From: Enterobacter kobei | Lineage (GTDB): Bacteria > Pseudomonadota > Gammaproteobacteria > Enterobacterales > Enterobacteriaceae | Assembly (NCBI RefSeq): GCF_001729765.1 | Contig: NZ_CP017181.1 | Coordinates: 1,798,001-1,862,000, forward strand | Length of the DNA: 64,000 bases | Reading direction: 5' to 3' | Part shown: positions 1 through 11,400 of the stretch, in pieces | Layout: every line of letters begins with the position of its first letter | Position numbering within the stretch: the stretch's first letter is position 1 | The notes under the pieces: model-generated | Database searches by the model: none | Told to the model about the DNA's origin: nothing | Seen by the model: only the letters and a program-made list of their open reading frames with translations | Made by a program: the position numbers and the translations under genes

Positions 1-359
1 TGGCTGAAGAAACGATTTTCAGTAAAATTATCCGTCGCGAAATCCCCTCGGATATCGTCTATCAGGATGAACTGGTGACGGCTTTCCGGGACATTTCCCC
101 CCAGGCACCCACGCACGTCCTTATCATTCCCAATATTCTGATTCCGACCGTAAATGACGTAAAAACCGAGCACGAAGTGGCGTTAGGTCGTATGCTGACG
201 GTGGCGGCGAAAATTGCCGAGCAGGAAGGCATAGCGGAAGACGGTTACCGTCTGATCATGAACTGTAATCGTCATGGCGGCCAGGAAGTTTATCATATTC
301 ACATGCATCTGCTGGGTGGACGTCCTCTGGGGCCGATGCTGGCACACAAAGGTCTTTGA
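1..359 (+). CDS. hinT: HinT purine nucleoside phosphoramidase (first base of start codon outside window)
   Basis: The window opens on the last two bases of the start codon, followed by codons for [13 protein letters not shown], so only one base is missing. The protein would be 119 aa, the length of E. coli HinT (YcfF). The HIT-family histidine triad is visible near the C-terminus as HIHMHLLGG. HinT hydrolyses purine nucleoside phosphoramidates such as AMP-lysine in the cytoplasm (family knowledge). It is followed after one base by ycfL, in the hinT-ycfL-lpoB-thiK-nagZ order known from enterobacteria, which suggests one transcription unit. Confidence 0.97.
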   Translation, partial: AEETIFSKIIRREIPSDIVYQDELVTAFRDISPQAPTHVLIIPNILIPTVNDVKTEHEVALGRMLTVAAKIAEQEGIAEDGYRLIMNCNRHGGQEVYHIHMHLLGGRPLGPMLAHKGL

Positions 360-360
360 C

Positions 361-735
361 ATGTTTAAAGGGCGTATTGCAGCGCTGGTAATGACGATGA
401 TGATTGTGGGATGCAGCACGCGCCCGGCGATCCCCGTGAGCGATGAACAGACGCTGGTGATGGAGTCCTCCGTGCTGGCGGCGGGTATTACGGCGCAACA
501 GCCCGCGTTAACCGTCAGTGAAATTAAGTCTTCAGCCTCCTCTGCGCTCTTTAACGAACGAAATGAACCCGTGACGGTCCACTACCGTTTTTTCTGGTAT
601 GACGTAAGAGGTCTTGAAATGCATCCGCTGGAGGCGCCGCGCAGCGTCACCCTTCCGGCGAGGTCGTCGGTAACGATCTATGACAGCGCCAGCTATTTGG
701 GTGCACATAAGGTAAGACTTTATCTTTATCTGTAA
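361..735 (+). CDS. ycfL: YcfL family lipoprotein
   Basis: A 124-aa protein starting MFKGRIAALVM. The ATG at 361 lies one base after the hinT stop. The N-terminus is a lipoprotein signal with lipobox IVGC, Cys about 17 residues in. The rest is a small beta-rich domain containing VHYRFFWYDVRGLEM. E. coli YcfL has almost the same length (125 aa) and position, and its function is not established. Its place just upstream of lpoB suggests an envelope role, which is inference. A longer in-frame reading from 274 overlaps hinT and was not used because the signal peptide begins at 361. Confidence 0.92.
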   Translation: MFKGRIAALVMTMMIVGCSTRPAIPVSDEQTLVMESSVLAAGITAQQPALTVSEIKSSASSALFNERNEPVTVHYRFFWYDVRGLEMHPLEAPRSVTLPARSSVTIYDSASYLGAHKVRLYLYL

Positions 736-745
736 GGGGTGAACT

Positions 746-1373
746 TTGATTAAAAATTTGAGCCGTTATGCTCTCGTGACAGCTTTCGCTCTGTTTCTGG
801 CAGGGTGTGTGACCCGTACTGAACAGCCTGCACCTGTAGAAGAGGCTAAACCGGGTACTGAGCAGCCGACAACGCCAACGGAGCCACAGCCAACCGTGCC
901 GTCTGTACCGTCCATTCCGTCACAGCCTGGTCCAATTGAGCACCCGGACCAGACGTCACAGCCTACGCCGCGCGTGCGCCATTATGACTGGAACGGTGCA
1001 ATGCAACCGATGGTCGGTAAAATGCTGCAGGCACAGGGCGTGACGGCAGGCGGCGTGCTGCTGGTCGACAGCGTTAACAACCGTACTAACGGTTCGCTGA
1101 ACGCGGGCGAAGCGACGGAAACCCTGCGCAATGCCCTGGCGAACAACGGCAAGTTTACGCTGGTCTCTGCTCAGCAGCTTGCGGTGGCCAAACAGCAACT
1201 CGGCCTGTCGCCGCAGGATAGCCTCGGCACCCGCAGCAAGGCGATTGGGATTGCCCGCAACGTTGGCGCCCAGTATGTGCTGTACTCTAATGCGACCGGC
1301 AACGTGAATACCCCAGCCCTGCAGATGCAGCTGATGCTGGTTCAGACAGGCGAAATTATCTGGTCAGGTAAAG

Positions 1374-1393
<20 letters not shown>
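746..1393 (+). CDS. lpoB: LpoB, outer-membrane lipoprotein activator of PBP1b
   Basis: A 215-aa protein with a TTG start at 746 preceded by AAGGGGTG. It has a signal peptide with lipobox LAGC, then a Pro/Gln/Thr-rich linker (about residues 28-75), then the globular domain containing [12 protein letters not shown] and [12 protein letters not shown]. This is the LpoB plan: a lipid-anchored flexible tether that reaches through peptidoglycan to activate the bifunctional synthase PBP1b (MrcB). The 3' end overlaps thiK by 20 nt. The globular domain matches recalled E. coli LpoB closely, while the linker differs in length and composition, as is usual. Confidence 0.96.
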
Positions 1394-3235
<1,842 letters not shown>

Positions 3236-3269
3236 TCCCTCCCGGAAGGCGTAGCATGGTGAGAAGACA

Positions 3270-3812
3270 ATGATCATCTATTTACACGGTTTTGACTCAA
3301 ACAGTCCAGGTAATCATGAGAAGGTGTTGCAGCTGCAGTTTATCGATCCCGATGTCCGGTTGATCAGCTACAGCACGCGCCATCCGAAGCATGATATGCA
3401 GCATCTGCTCAAAGAAGTGGACAAGATGCTGCAGCTTAATATCGACGATCGCCCGCTGATTTGCGGCGTGGGCCTGGGTGGCTACTGGGCAGAGCGGATT
3501 GGTTTTCTGTGCGACATTCGCCAGGTTGTATTTAATCCTAACCTTTTCCCGAATGAGAACATGGAAGGCAAAATTGACCGCCCGGAAGAGTACGTCGATA
3601 TTGCCACCAAGTGCGTCAGTAATTTTCGCGATAAAAACCGCGACCGGTGTCTGGTGATCCTTTCGCGTAATGATGAGGCGCTCAACAGCCAACGGGCTGC
3701 GGAGCTTCTGCATCATTACTATGAGATTGTCTGGGATGAAGAACAGACCCATAAGTTCAAGAACATCTCCCCACATCTGCAGCGCATAAAAGCCTTTAAA
3801 ACGCTGGGCTAA
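3270..3812 (+). CDS. ycfP: YcfP family alpha/beta-hydrolase-like protein (UPF0227)
   Basis: A 180-aa protein, the same length as E. coli YcfP, beginning [11 protein letters not shown] with the strand-HG pattern of alpha/beta hydrolases. The nucleophile-elbow position reads GVGLGGYW with Gly instead of Ser, so classical esterase activity is doubtful. The function is not established. It lies 34 bp after nagZ, probably in the same unit, and is followed by a clear terminator. Confidence 0.9.
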   Translation: MIIYLHGFDSNSPGNHEKVLQLQFIDPDVRLISYSTRHPKHDMQHLLKEVDKMLQLNIDDRPLICGVGLGGYWAERIGFLCDIRQVVFNPNLFPNENMEGKIDRPEEYVDIATKCVSNFRDKNRDRCLVILSRNDEALNSQRAAELLHHYYEIVWDEEQTHKFKNISPHLQRIKAFKTLG

Positions 3813-3833
3813 GTCACAGTCAGTCACCTCCGG

Positions 3834-3867
3834 AACCCGGTCGCTAATGCGTACCGGGTTTCTTTTT
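3834..3867 (+). terminator. Rho-independent terminator after ycfP
   Basis: An 8-bp stem AACCCGGT / ACCGGGTT encloses an 11-nt loop and is followed by TCTTTTTG. It closes the hinT-ycfP run of same-strand genes. Confidence 0.85.
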
Positions 3868-3900
3868 GTCCAGAATTGTCTACTTTTAAGCCATCAAAAC

Positions 3901-3914
3901 TTGATGCATATCAA
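3901..3914. promoter_or_regulatory. FNR box upstream of ndh
   Basis: TTGATGCATATCAA matches the FNR consensus TTGAT-N4-ATCAA at every specified base. It lies 136 bp before the ndh start. E. coli ndh is repressed by FNR anaerobically through sites in this region (established), so the same control is expected here. Confidence 0.85.
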
Positions 3915-4049
3915 TTTTGGTATGACCAATGCGCCTGACGTGGTATTCTCAATTCACCTGAATGGTTTCAGTGCTGTAACCTGTTGTTAATTAAGGGTTA
4001 TTTTTATAACTTTTAATTAACAATTGGTTAATAATTTGAGGGGGTCACG

Positions 4050-5354
4050 TTGACTACGCCATTGAAAAAGATAGTGATTGTAGGCGGTGGTGCTGGCGGG
4101 CTGGAGCTGGCCACACAATTGGGTAAGAAGCTGGGTCGCGGTAAAAAAGCCAAAATCACGCTGGTGGATCGTAACCACAGTCACCTGTGGAAACCGTTGC
4201 TGCACGAAGTGGCGACCGGATCGCTGGATGAGGGCGTGGACGCGCTGAGCTATCTGGCGCACGCACGCAATCACCATTTCCAGTTCCAGCTGGGTTCCGT
4301 GGTGGATATCAACCGTGAAAGCAAAACCATCACCCTGGCAGAGCTGCGTGATGAAAAAGGCGAGCTGCTGGTTCCTGAACGCAAACTGGCGTATGACACG
4401 CTGGTAATGGCGCTGGGCAGTACCTCTAACGATTTCAACACGCCGGGCGTGAAAGAGCACTGTATCTTCCTTGATAACCCGCACCAGGCACGTCGTTTCC
4501 ATCAGGAGATGCTGAACCTGTTCCTGAAGTACACCAATAACATGGGTGCGAATGGCAAGGTTAACATTGCCATTGTCGGCGGCGGGGCAACGGGGGTAGA
4601 GCTCTCTGCTGAGCTGCACAATGCGGTGAAACAGCTGCACAGCTACGGCTATAAAGGGTTAACAAACGACGCGCTGAACGTCACGCTGGTCGAAGCCGGT
4701 GAACGCATCCTCCCGGCGCTGCCTCCGCGTATCTCCGGTGCGGCGCACAATGAACTCACCAAACTGGGTGTGCGGGTGCTGACACAGACGATGGTGACCA
4801 GCGCCGACGAAGGCGGTCTGCACACCAAAGACGGCGAGTACATCAAAGCGGATCTGATGGTCTGGGCGGCAGGTATCAAAGCGCCTGATTTTATGAAAGA
4901 TATCGGTGGTCTGGAAACGAACCGCATTAACCAGCTGGTGACGGAGCCAACGCTGCAAACCACGCGCGACCCGGAAATCTTTGCGATTGGCGACTGTGCT
5001 TCCTGCGCGCGCCCTGAAGGTGGCTTCGTGCCGCCGCGTGCTCAGGCTGCACACCAGATGGCAAGCCTGGTGCTGCATAATATTCTGGCGCAGTACAAAG
5101 GCAAACCGATGAAGACGTATGTCTATAAAGACCACGGCTCTCTGGTATCGCTGTCCAACTTCTCTACCGTCGGTAGCCTGATGGGTAACCTGATGCGTGG
5201 CTCGATGATGGTAGAAGGGCGCATAGCACGCTTTGTCTATATTTCACTGTACCGTATGCACCAGATCGCACTGCACGGCTACTTCAAAACGGGTCTGATG
5301 ATGCTGGTGGGCAGAATCAACCGCGTCATCCGTCCGCGTCTTAAACTCCACTAA
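4050..5354 (+). CDS. ndh: NADH:quinone reductase II (type II NADH dehydrogenase)
   Basis: A 434-aa non-proton-pumping NADH dehydrogenase on the inner face of the cytoplasmic membrane, the length of E. coli Ndh. It has an N-terminal FAD-binding Rossmann motif ([13 protein letters not shown], about residues 9-21) and a second nucleotide-binding motif [17 protein letters not shown] near residue 176. AIGDCASC closes the FAD site, and an amphipathic C-terminus mediates membrane association. The TTG start follows GAGGGGG and matches the unusual TTG of E. coli ndh. Anaerobic repression by FNR is predicted from the upstream box. Confidence 0.97.
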   Translation: MTTPLKKIVIVGGGAGGLELATQLGKKLGRGKKAKITLVDRNHSHLWKPLLHEVATGSLDEGVDALSYLAHARNHHFQFQLGSVVDINRESKTITLAELRDEKGELLVPERKLAYDTLVMALGSTSNDFNTPGVKEHCIFLDNPHQARRFHQEMLNLFLKYTNNMGANGKVNIAIVGGGATGVELSAELHNAVKQLHSYGYKGLTNDALNVTLVEAGERILPALPPRISGAAHNELTKLGVRVLTQTMVTSADEGGLHTKDGEYIKADLMVWAAGIKAPDFMKDIGGLETNRINQLVTEPTLQTTRDPEIFAIGDCASCARPEGGFVPPRAQAAHQMASLVLHNILAQYKGKPMKTYVYKDHGSLVSLSNFSTVGSLMGNLMRGSMMVEGRIARFVYISLYRMHQIALHGYFKTGLMMLVGRINRVIRPRLKLH

Positions 5355-5360
5355 TCTTTC

Positions 5361-5392
5361 ACTCCCTCCGGGCCCTCCGGAGGGAGTTTTTA
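5361..5392 (+). terminator. Terminator after ndh
   Basis: A perfect 11-bp stem (ACTCCCTCCGG / CCGGAGGGAGT) with a 5-nt loop, followed by TTTTT. Confidence 0.92.
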
Positions 5393-5547
5393 GCATATCA
5401 TGCTGCCCGTCATGGATTAGGTGCTTAAGAGTTCTCCTAAACATGATATATCCCTCTCCAGTGTCCACTTTTTGATCCTTTGTCTTATTGGCGAAGCCGT
5501 GGCTTCATTGCAAAATTGTTACCAATAGCAACAAAGGAGGAAGTCCC

Positions 5548-6087
5548 GTGAATAAATCTATGTTGGCGGGTATAGGGATTGGTGTCGCAGCGGCGTTAGG
5601 TGTGGCTGCTGTTGCCAGTCTCAACGTATTAGATCGCGGCCCGCAGTATGCGCAGGTGGTTTCTGCTACTCCCATTAAAGAAACCGTAAAAACCCCTCGT
5701 CAGGAGTGCCGTAACGTCTCCGTGACCCACCGTCGTCCGGTACAGGATGAAAACCGTATTGCCGGCTCTGTTCTGGGTGCAGTAGCGGGTGGGGTAATTG
5801 GTCACCAGTTTGGCGGTGGCCGGGGTAAAGATGTCGCGACCGTCGTTGGTGCGCTGGGTGGCGGCTATGCCGGCAACCAGGTGCAGGGTGCGATGCAGGA
5901 TAACGATACTTACACCACGACTCAGCAGCGTTGTAAAACCGTCTATGACAAGTCGGAGAAAATGCTGGGTTATGACGTGACCTACAAAATTGGCGATCAG
6001 CAGGGCAAAATCCGTATGGATAAAGACCCAGGAACGCAAATCCCACTGGATGGAAATGGCCAGCTGGTACTGAATAACAAAGTGTAA
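5548..6087 (+). CDS. ycfJ: YcfJ, glycine-zipper envelope protein
   Basis: A 179-aa protein with a GTG start at 5548, preceded at a good distance by AAAGGAGG. The N-terminus is a hydrophobic signal/anchor (MLAGIGIGVAAALGVAAVA). The middle holds a glycine-zipper segment (VLGAVAGGVIGHQFGGGRG and VGALGGGYAGNQ) typical of membrane-inserting envelope proteins. E. coli YcfJ is the same length and nearly identical in the zipper, and its function is not established. It is monocistronic between two terminators. Confidence 0.92.
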   Translation: MNKSMLAGIGIGVAAALGVAAVASLNVLDRGPQYAQVVSATPIKETVKTPRQECRNVSVTHRRPVQDENRIAGSVLGAVAGGVIGHQFGGGRGKDVATVVGALGGGYAGNQVQGAMQDNDTYTTTQQRCKTVYDKSEKMLGYDVTYKIGDQQGKIRMDKDPGTQIPLDGNGQLVLNNKV

Positions 6088-6108
6088 AAAAGATGTTCTC
6101 TGAACTTA

Positions 6109-6142
6109 GCTCCTCAAGCGCTCAGGCTGAGGAGCTTTTTTT
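6109..6142. terminator. Terminator between convergent ycfJ and comR
   Basis: An 8-bp stem GCTCCTCA / TGAGGAGC followed by eight T on the + strand. It terminates ycfJ. The comR stop lies immediately beyond on the other strand. Confidence 0.85.
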
Positions 6143-6146
6143 TACC

Positions 6147-6782
6147 TCAAATTTTGAGGAGTTCAGGCCACAAGCGTAGTGTGGTTTCGGTTATATTCTG
6201 CAGTTTTTCCAGCGTCGCGCCTTCACGCGCGCTGATCGACATACCCTGCAAAATACAGCTCAGGTACTGCGCCAGCATCTGCGGCTGACAATGCGCGGGA
6301 ATTTCACCGCGCTGCTGGCGTTGAGCCAGAAATGCGCTGAGGGTCTCTTCCTGCATGGCATGACGCGATTTCACCGTATTGGCGATCTCTTTCGACGCTG
6401 CCGCCAGGGTGGCGGAGGTGTTAATCATAAAGCAGCCCGCGGGTGTATCTTTACTGGTGAAGCAGGTGGCAACGGCGGTGAAGTAATCCCGTAGCGCCTG
6501 TTCAACGCTTTTCTCTTCACAAAACAGCTGGGCTTCGTGTTTCGCTGCAAAGCGCGAAATGTATCTGTCCAGCACTGCCCTGAACAGCCCCTCTTTGTTG
6601 GTAAATTCAGCATAGAGCGTCGGTGCTTTGGCGCCGGTGGCTTCTACCAGATCGGAAAGCGAGGTCGCTTCATACCCATGTTGCCAGAAGAGAGTCATGG
6701 CCTTATCAAGCGCTGCATCCCTGTCAAACACTTTTGGTCGGCCACGGCTTTTCTTCGCACAACTCGTGACGTCGGTTGTCAT
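6147..6782 (-). CDS. comR: ComR, TetR-family copper-responsive repressor
   Basis: A 211-aa TetR-type regulator. The N-terminal HTH includes TLFWQHGYEATSLSDLVEATG with a following recognition helix, and the C-terminal ligand domain keeps CFMIN and the MSISAREGATLEKL region. E. coli ComR (YcfQ) represses the neighbouring divergent gene comC/bhsA, and copper relieves repression (established there). The same divergent arrangement is kept here with a 244-bp intergenic region. Confidence 0.9.
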   Translation of the reverse strand: MTTDVTSCAKKSRGRPKVFDRDAALDKAMTLFWQHGYEATSLSDLVEATGAKAPTLYAEFTNKEGLFRAVLDRYISRFAAKHEAQLFCEEKSVEQALRDYFTAVATCFTSKDTPAGCFMINTSATLAAASKEIANTVKSRHAMQEETLSAFLAQRQQRGEIPAHCQPQMLAQYLSCILQGMSISAREGATLEKLQNITETTLRLWPELLKI

Positions 6783-6938
6783 TTGCCGTTGGTCCTCTGT
6801 TGATTTGTTGAATAACCATTATAAAAATAAACGCAACCCACCACCAGTGCAGAATGCTTAAAAATAAATTAATCATATATGTATGAAAATTAACGACTTT
6901 AAAAATTAATTAATGCTCGTTATAAAATTGTGTTGACG

Positions 6939-6954
6939 CGTGAGCTGGATCACA
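6939..6954. promoter_or_regulatory. Predicted CRP site in the bhsA promoter region
   Basis: CGTGA-GCTGGA-TCACA differs from the core CRP pattern TGTGA-N6-TCACA at a single base. It is 73 bp before the bhsA start and lies between divergent comR and bhsA. Prediction from consensus only. Confidence 0.55.
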
Positions 6955-6974
6955 TTTATGATTTACCTATCGAT

Positions 6975-6994
6975 CGTTAACTAAATCGCTAACG
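6975..6994. promoter_or_regulatory. Inverted repeat before bhsA, possible ComR operator
   Basis: CGTTA-N10-TAACG lies 33-52 bp upstream of bhsA. TetR-type repressors bind such palindromes and comR is the adjacent divergent gene, so it is a plausible operator. I do not know the E. coli ComR site well enough to confirm it. Confidence 0.35.
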
Positions 6995-7026
6995 ACCTCC
7001 AAATTCATCTGCCAAAGGTAAACATC

Positions 7027-7284
7027 ATGAAAAACGTAAAAACCCTCATCGCTGCAGCCGTACTGAGTTCACTTTCTTTCGCAAGCTTTGCTGCTGTACA
7101 AGTTCAGTCAACGCCAGCCGATCAGCATAAAGTCGGGACGATCTCTGCGTCTGCCGGGACTAACCTGGGTTCACTGGAAGATCAGCTGGCACAAAAAGCG
7201 GAAGCAATGGGTGCAAAATCCTACCGCATCACCTCTGTGACCGGTCCTAACACGCTGCACGGCACGGCTGTCATCTACAAATAA
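7027..7284 (+). CDS. bhsA: BhsA/ComC, YhcN-family stress outer-membrane protein
   Basis: An 85-aa secreted protein. The signal peptide ends ASFAA, followed by a DUF1471/YhcN domain (VQVQSTPADQHKVGTISA and SYRITSVTGPNTLHGTAVIYK). E. coli BhsA (YcfR/ComC) affects biofilm formation, stress resistance and copper permeability of the outer membrane (established). It is divergent from comR, the expected repressor, and is followed by a strong bidirectional hairpin. Confidence 0.94.
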   Translation: MKNVKTLIAAAVLSSLSFASFAAVQVQSTPADQHKVGTISASAGTNLGSLEDQLAQKAEAMGAKSYRITSVTGPNTLHGTAVIYK

Positions 7285-7322
7285 GCCGGGCATAAACCCT
7301 CATTTATGCCACTGCAATAAAA

Positions 7323-7348
7323 AACGCCCTGCTAAGCAGGGCGTTTTG
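7323..7348. terminator. Bidirectional terminator between bhsA and ldtC
   Basis: A 10-bp stem AACGCCCTGC / GCAGGGCGTT with a 3-nt loop. T-runs flank it on both strands, so it can serve convergent bhsA and ldtC. Confidence 0.9.
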
Positions 7349-7357
7349 CGTTCTGTT

Positions 7358-8329
7358 TTACATCGACTGCTGAACGATATCGTGATGCCGGGTGACATCG
7401 GTCGGCATGCCTGACCGGGCCTCCATCGCACGTTCCATCACCTGGCTCTCGGTATTCGCATTCGTTTTAAAGCTCACCATCGCAGCATCTAGGTTAATGG
7501 GTAACGTCTGCGGATCGTCGCCGATATTTTTTGAGAGCGGCTGGTGAATCTCGACCAGTCGTACGCCGCCCGGCTCCTCAGAGACTTTAATCGGCGTATT
7601 GATAATATTCACTTTAGTCCCTGGCGTAACGACGTTGAACAGCGTTTTGATATCGTCATCGCGCAGACGAATACAGCCGGAGCTGACGCGCATGCCGATG
7701 CCAAAGTCGGCATTCGTTCCGTGCAGCAGGTAAACCCCACCGTATGCCGCCAGGCGGATCGCGTGGTGCCCCATTGGGTTATCCGGGCCAGCCGGAACAA
7801 CCGCGGGAAGATCGATGCCCTGGGCTTTATAACGGGCGCGAATGTTGGCCGTTGGCGTCCAGGTTGGATTCGCCCGTTTATCCGAGACGGTCGTCACCAT
7901 CGTCGGTGTCAGGGTGTCGCCGCCCAGTTGACCGATACCGATAGGGTAGACGGTCACTTCATTTTTACCCGGCGGATAATAATAGAGACGTAACTCAGCC
8001 AGGTTTATGACGATCCCCTCGCGCGGGGCATCCGGCAGGAGAGTTTGTAACGGGATCGTCAGTACGCTGCCCGCGCGCGGGACATACGGATCGACGCCGG
8101 GGTTCGCCTGCAGCAGAGCCAGAAAACCGACGTTATATTTTTTGGCAATGGCTTCCAGTGAACCGCCATTATTTTCAACCACATGAAAGCGGTTTTCCCC
8201 GACCAGCTTGCTGCCAGGCGGTGGAAGAGGCCAGGTGTTTGCGCGAGCGGGAAGTGCAACCGCGACGGCGGCAGCCAGCGTAAACAGGGTTATCCAGCGG
8301 GTAAAACGCGAAGAGGTCATCATCACCAT
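7358..8329 (-). CDS. ldtC: L,D-transpeptidase LdtC
   Basis: A 323-aa periplasmic enzyme (E. coli LdtC/YcfS is 320 aa) that attaches Braun lipoprotein to peptidoglycan. A signal peptide ends near LPARANT, followed by a LysM-like domain (GGSLEAIAKKYNVG, about residues 55-70). The YkuD catalytic domain contains HGTNADFGIG and the active-site Cys in SSGCIRLRDDD. Several Met codons cluster at the start (MVMMTSS). The first is used here, but the third or fourth is equally possible. Confidence 0.94.
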   Translation of the reverse strand: MVMMTSSRFTRWITLFTLAAAVAVALPARANTWPLPPPGSKLVGENRFHVVENNGGSLEAIAKKYNVGFLALLQANPGVDPYVPRAGSVLTIPLQTLLPDAPREGIVINLAELRLYYYPPGKNEVTVYPIGIGQLGGDTLTPTMVTTVSDKRANPTWTPTANIRARYKAQGIDLPAVVPAGPDNPMGHHAIRLAAYGGVYLLHGTNADFGIGMRVSSGCIRLRDDDIKTLFNVVTPGTKVNIINTPIKVSEEPGGVRLVEIHQPLSKNIGDDPQTLPINLDAAMVSFKTNANTESQVMERAMEARSGMPTDVTRHHDIVQQSM

Positions 8330-8471
8330 AATCCATATAAATGATAAGGTTATTGTTTTATAAGGTGTTAATGATAATTATGGCGAAAGGGTGTGTCGGG
8401 AAGATCGGGTGAAGTGCAAAGAGTTTGTAAATTGTCCCCCCGGCAGCACTGGCTAACGGGGGGAGGTCAGA

Positions 8472-11400
8472 TTACGCGACCGCGTTCTCTTCGAGCTGCC
8501 GCATAAAGTTACGCACCCAGTCCATACGGGTTTTGCGATCCGCCAGCTCCTGGGTAAATTTCAGACGGGTTGGCCCATCCAGGCGGAAATACTGCGGCTG
8601 TTTTTGCAGCAGGCCAATCAGCCACATCGGGTTGACGTGGTTCTTCTCGGCGAATTCAATGACGCCGCCTTTTTCATTACCTTCAAGTTTGCGGATCCCC
8701 AGCTTCTGCGCCTGCTGGCGCAGCCGCGCGATATCCAGCAGATTTCTCGCCGCATCGGGCAGCAGGCCAAAGCGGTCAATCAGTTCCACTTTGATCTCTT
8801 CCAGCTCATTTTCATTCTTCGCGCTGGCAATGCGTTTGTAGAATGACAGGCGGGTATTCACATCAGGAATGAAATCATCCGGCAGCAGGGACGGCATACG
8901 CAACTCGACCTCGGTCTGCTGGCTGGTGAGATCTTCCAGCGACGGCTCGCGTCCGGCCTTCAGGGCATCAACCGCGTTTTCCAGCAGCTCCATATAGAGC
9001 GAGAAGCCGATGGTTTCCATGGAGCCGCTCTGATCCTCGCCCAGCAGTTCGCCGGCACCACGGATCTCAAGATCGTGCGTGGCCAGCGCAAAGCCTGCAC
9101 CGAGGTCTTCCAGCGAGGCGATGGCTTCCAGACGCTTTTGCGCGTCGGTGGTCATCGCTTTCGGATGCGGGGTCAATAGCCAGGCGTAAGCCTGATGATG
9201 CGAACGGCCGACGCGACCGCGCAGCTGATGAAGCTGCGCCAGACCAAAGTGATCCGCACGCTCAATAATGATGGTATTCGCCGTCGGGATATCAATGCCG
9301 GTTTCAATGATGGTGGTACACACCAGTACGTTAAAGCGCTGGTGGTGGAAGTCGTTCATCACCCGCTCCAGCTCGCGCTCGCGCATCTGCCCGTGGCCGA
9401 TGGCAATACGCGCTTCCGGTACCAGCTCGGCCAGCCTGTCCGCGGCTTTCTGGATATTTTCAACGTCGTTATAAAGATAATAAACCTGGCCCCCGCGCAG
9501 TACCTCACGCAGGATCGCCTCGCGTACCACCAGATTATCGTACTCGCGGACAAAGGTTTTCACCGCCAGACGACGCGCCGGTGGTGTGGCGATAATCGAC
9601 AGATCGCGCATGCCGCTCATCGCCATGTTCAGCGTACGCGGAATTGGCGTTGCGGTCAGGGTCAGAATATCGACGTCGGCGCGCATCGCTTTGATGCGTT
9701 CTTTATGGCGCACCCCGAAGCGGTGCTCTTCATCGACGATCAGCAGCCCCAGATCTTTCCACTTCACGTCGCTTTGCAGCAGCTTGTGCGTACCTATCAG
9801 AATATCGATTTTGCCTTCGCTTGCCTGTTCGAGGATCTGCGTCTGCTCTTTGGCGCTGCGAAAACGTGACAGCATCTCAATGCGCACCGGCCAGTTGGCG
9901 AAACGGTCGCGGAAGTTGTCGAAGTGCTGCTGGGCGAGCAGGGTGGTCGGCACCAGCACCGCCACCTGCTTGTTGTTTTCAACCGCCAGGAAGGCGGCGC
10001 GCATCGCCACTTCGGTCTTGCCGAAGCCGACGTCGCCGCAGACTAAGCGGTCCATCGCCAGCGGCTGGCACATGTCGCTCAATACGGCGTTGATGGCCTG
10101 GGCCTGATCCGGCGTGGTTTCAAACGGGAAACTGTCGCAGAACAGCTGGTACTGCTCTTTATCATGCTTAAAGGCGAAGCCCTCTTTGGCCGCGCGCTGG
10201 GCGTAGATATCCAGCAGCTCGGCCGCCACGTCGCGTACTTTCTCCGCCGCTTTCTGGCGCGCGCGAGCCCAGGCATCGCCGCCCAGCTTGTGCAGCGGGG
10301 CGTTATCCTCCGCGCCACCCGCGTATCGGCTGATCAGATGCAGGGATGACACCGGAACATACAGTTTGGCGTCGTTGGCGTAGGTCAGCATCAGGTATTC
10401 ACCTTTGATGCCGCCGGCTTCCAGCGTGGTCATTCCCTGATAGCGCCCAACGCCATGTTCCAGGTGAACAATGGGCTGGCCCGGATGCAGTTCGGCCAGG
10501 TTACGGATCAGCGTGTCCGGGTTAATGGTTCGACGGCTGTCCTGACGGCGCCGCGCGACGCGCTCACCCAGCAGATCGCTTTCGCAAATCAGCGCCAGGT
10601 TGTTGAGCGTATCAATAAACCCGTGTTCGGCGGCACCAATCATCAGATAACGGCCGTTTCCGGCCGCGTCGCTGAGGCGCTGAATGCGTTTCGGCGCAAC
10701 TTTTATTCGCCCCAGCAGCTCGCCGAGTGCTTCGCGGCGGCCTTCACTCTCAACGGAGAACACCACCGGGCCGGTAAAGGACTCCAGGAACTTGCGCAGA
10801 TTATCCAGCGGCGATTTCTGCTGCGCCTGTACGGCCAGGTCCGGCAGCGTCCGGAAGGCGAGGTTGGTGTTGGCGGCCTTATCGGCAAGCGAATCGGTTT
10901 TGAGCTGGATCCGCGGCCAACGCTTCAGCTCCGCATTGAGTTCGTCGGTACGCAGCCACAGCGCTTCCGGCGGCAGCAGCGGACGCATCGGGTCAACGCC
11001 CCGGTTTTCGAAGCGGGCGCGGGTTTCGCTTTCGAAACGGCTGGCGCTGGCGTCGATATCGCCGGTGTTCACAATCAGCGTATTTGCCGGGAAGTAGCTG
11101 AACAGGGCAGGTAGCGGCTCGTTAAAGAACAACGGCTGCCAGTATTCGATCCCGGCCGGGAGCGTGCCTTTGCTGACCTGCTGATAGATGTGCTCGGCAT
11201 CACGCTTCACGTCGAACTTATCGCGCCACTGGCTGCGGAACAGTTCGATGGCAGTTTTGTCCGTCGGGAATTCATGTGCGGGCAGTAAGTTAATGGACTC
11301 TACTTCCTCCAGCGTGCGCTGGGTGTCGGCGTCGAACACGCGCAGGCTGTCGATTTCATCATCGAAGAAATCGAGACGATACGGCTGGTCGCTGCCCATA